In this document: positions 62,532-64,000 of the stretch, one piece after another
Layout: each line of letters begins with the position of its first letter
How positions within the stretch are numbered: the first letter of the stretch is position 1
NCBI GenBank assembly: GCA_040394775.1
Contig: JBEBRN010000004.1
Coordinates: 8,958 to 72,957, forward strand
Direction of reading: 5' to 3'
Length of the DNA stretch: 64,000 nt
Source: 40-80 sp040394775
Lineage (GTDB): Bacteria; Bacteroidota; Bacteroidia; Flavobacteriales_D; Crocinitomicaceae
The notes under the pieces: model-generated
Told to the model about the DNA's origin: nothing
Databases searched by the model: none
The model's input: only the letters and a program-made list of their open reading frames with translations
Translations under genes and position numbers: made by a program

Positions 62532-63515
62532 TTAAAAAGCATTTTTATTAGGAAAAAATACATTTAAAACAGTTTTAAGTACCACTTTTAAATCTAGAAT
62601 AAAACTCCAATTATTAATATAAAAAATATCCATTCGAACCCGAATTTTCATTAAGAAAAGATCTGATTCTGTTTCTCCTCTATATCCTAAAACTTGTGCC
62701 AATCCTGTAATACCAGGTCTTACTAATGAACGATGATTGTAATTATCAATTAACTCCGCATACATTTGATTATGCTTAACCATATGTGGTCTTGGTCCAA
62801 CGACAGACATATCTCCTATCAGTACATTGAAGAACTGAGGAAATTCATCTAAGCTTGTTCGTCGAAGAATTTTCCCAAGCCTAAATATTCTATGATCTCC
62901 TTCCTGTGCTTGTTGTTCATCACATTCATCATTCAAATACATCGTCCGAAATTTGAAACAATTAAATTCTTTATTATTTAAACCATTTCTTTTTTGGACA
63001 AAAAACACAGGTCCTCTCGAACTTAACTTAATTAAAATAGCTAGTAATGGGTAAAGCCAACTAAGAATGAAAATTATCACCATAATACTAAAAAACACAT
63101 CAAAACATCTTTTTAAAGTAAGGTTCCTCTTTTTATCTAGTGGTCTAGCTGTTAACTGATAAGTTATGATTCCATTAATGTAAACAGGGACGAAGTTTCT
63201 CGTATAACTTTCGTGTTCATCAGGAAGAAGGAATAAGGATACTTTATGGACAAAACAATAAGTGATAATTTCATTAATTATTTTACGAGGAACTTTTTTA
63301 CTACAACAGATTATTTGAAAAATCTCTTCGCCATTAAGTAATAAATCTAGCCCCTCATCATAGTTACCAATCACTAATGGATTTTCTTTATCACTATAAA
63401 AACCAATATTTTGAAAGTCTTTTTTAAGATAATAATCATATAGGTGTTTTGATTCGGTAGACAGCCCAAAGTACACTATTTTACGATTCGTAAAGTCGTC
63501 ATCCTCTTTATGCAT
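62532..63515 (-). CDS. Initiating sugar phosphotransferase (undecaprenyl-phosphate type)
   Basis: 327 aa. The N-terminal part (about 1-115) is a Rossmann-like non-catalytic region; then a membrane segment (FSIMVIIFILSWLYPLLAILIKL) and the bacterial sugar transferase domain (PF02397): GPVFFVQKRNGLNNKEFNCFKFRTMYLND, RLGKILRRTSLDEFPQFFNVLIGDMSVVGPRPH, VRPGITGLAQVLGYRGETE. It loads the first sugar phosphate onto the lipid carrier. First gene of the leftward operon; the upstream 270 nt carries a repeated motif. Confidence 0.95.
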   Translation of the reverse strand: MHKEDDDFTNRKIVYFGLSTESKHLYDYYLKKDFQNIGFYSDKENPLVIGNYDEGLDLLLNGEEIFQIICCSKKVPRKIINEIITYCFVHKVSLFLLPDEHESYTRNFVPVYINGIITYQLTARPLDKKRNLTLKRCFDVFFSIMVIIFILSWLYPLLAILIKLSSRGPVFFVQKRNGLNNKEFNCFKFRTMYLNDECDEQQAQEGDHRIFRLGKILRRTSLDEFPQFFNVLIGDMSVVGPRPHMVKHNQMYAELIDNYNHRSLVRPGITGLAQVLGYRGETESDLFLMKIRVRMDIFYINNWSFILDLKVVLKTVLNVFFPNKNAF

Positions 63516-63547
63516 TATAAGATAAAGCTAGTAGATTTTTAATTCAT

Positions 63548-63755
63548 TTATTTTATTCACTATTCTTGGAAACGTTTACAAAATTATAAAAGATATTTAA
63601 AAGTAATTTTTAACTATCATATAACAAGTGACGTTTTAAAAATAAAGTGATAAATATAAGTACATTTCAGACATTCATTGTTAAATAGCCAATTTAAAAT
63701 AAAATATCTTTCATAGGATAAATGTCATTATTTCATTAACTATTCTTGTTTAACG
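63548..63755. promoter_or_regulatory. Upstream region of the polysaccharide operon with a repeated motif
   Basis: The region 63516-63788 has no gene. ATTCACTATTCTTG (63555-63568) and ATTAACTATTCTTG (63735-63748), each followed by a few bases and AACG, are direct repeats exactly 180 nt apart. Possibly a regulator binding site. No clear TAnnTTTG was identified. Confidence 0.45.
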
Positions 63756-63786
63756 ATAATTATCTACTTAAAAAAATAAATAACAC

Positions 63787-63813
63787 ATAAAAAAAGGCGA
63801 GTTAACTCGCCTT
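63787..63813 (-). terminator. Terminator of the gene at the right edge
   Basis: A perfect 20-nt palindrome, AAGGCGAGTT then AACTCGCCTT (63794-63813), with A's on its left side (T's on the minus strand). It lies 90 nt beyond the stop of the partial gene at 63904. Confidence 0.8.
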
Positions 63814-63903
63814 AAATATTTAATGTCTAAACAACCTTCACTGAAATTTGATTTAAAAAAATGAAGTTATACTTTTAAATCAAATGACTGCTAGATAAAA
63901 GTC

Positions 63904-64000
63904 TTACTTTTTCTTACTTTCTCTTGCTACTTTTGTCGCATCTTGAGCAATTTTATCCACATCAATTTCTAACCCTTCTTCTTGGGTTACTAATTCACCA
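63904..64000 (-). CDS. C-terminal end of an unidentified protein (start outside window)
   Basis: On the minus strand the frame reads GELVTQEEGLEIDVDKIAQ, then DATKVARESKKK-stop (stop 63904-63906). It has the look of a charged helical C-terminus. Followed by a good terminator, so it is a real gene end. Family not recognisable from 32 residues. Confidence 0.7.
   Translation of the reverse strand, partial: GELVTQEEGLEIDVDKIAQDATKVARESKKK

Overview
The window is chromosomal DNA of a member of the Bacteroidota, most likely order Flavobacteriales (family not resolvable by eye; Crocinitomicaceae-like content would fit). Evidence: AT-rich DNA; promoters of the Bacteroidota type (TTTG, 19 nt, TAnnTTTG); three secreted proteins with type IX secretion (T9SS) tails; the rpmB-rpmG-DUF4295-ftsY order; a type II-C CRISPR repeat starting GTTGTGATTTGC; and almost no Shine-Dalgarno sequences.

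Layout. 1-4.4 kb: housekeeping genes (3' part of dnaN, a mutS2-like ATPase without Smr domain, nadC) and a tRNA-Gly/tRNA-Leu pair with a textbook promoter and terminator. 4.4-13.1 kb: a complete type II-C CRISPR-Cas locus, with a 20-repeat/19-spacer array, cas2, cas1, a pRiA4b ORF-3-like gene, a 1493-aa cas9 with all catalytic residues, and a divergent tracrRNA. 13.1-22 kb: accessory region with two ATPases (DUF234 type and DUF4143 type), each carrying inverted repeats over its promoter, a giant T9SS type B adhesin-like protein and an M43 metalloprotease. 22.1-27.3 kb: a methyltransferase, then a nitrosative-stress cluster (DUF2249 protein, DUF2249-RIC fusion, hemerythrin, DUF1858/DUF2249 protein, heme-copper/NnrS-like membrane protein, DUF59 protein). 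27.3-38 kb: a small membrane protein, a second M43 protease, ftsY, ribosomal proteins, cinA, a DUF4197 lipoprotein, nucleoside phosphorylase, aroC and an M28 peptidase. 38.2-39.7 kb: an IS4-family insertion sequence. 39.8-52.5 kb: ordinary chromosomal genes (SUI1, GDPD, S41 protease, ruvC, a glycosyltransferase pair, adenosyltransferase, thioredoxin, serS, rpmA, rplU). 53-63.5 kb: a polysaccharide cluster (initiating sugar transferase, flippase, two polymerase/ligase-like proteins, four glycosyltransferases, acyltransferase), read mostly leftwards.

How the CRISPR locus should work: cas9, the pRiA4b-like gene, cas1 and cas2 are read leftwards towards the array. The tracrRNA is read rightwards from the other side of the cas9 promoter. 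crRNAs are read rightwards (repeat 5' half = tracrRNA-pairing handle). The left end of the array is degenerate and abuts a terminator, so the cas2-proximal right end is the likely growing end. The most unusual structure in the window is at the old end: three consecutive repeats carry a related 47-49 nt insert exactly between the tracrRNA-pairing half and the 3' half of the repeat. Further points of interest in the same locus are a 12-bp perfect hairpin touching the cas1 start codon and an 11-bp palindrome in the cas9/tracrRNA intergenic region.
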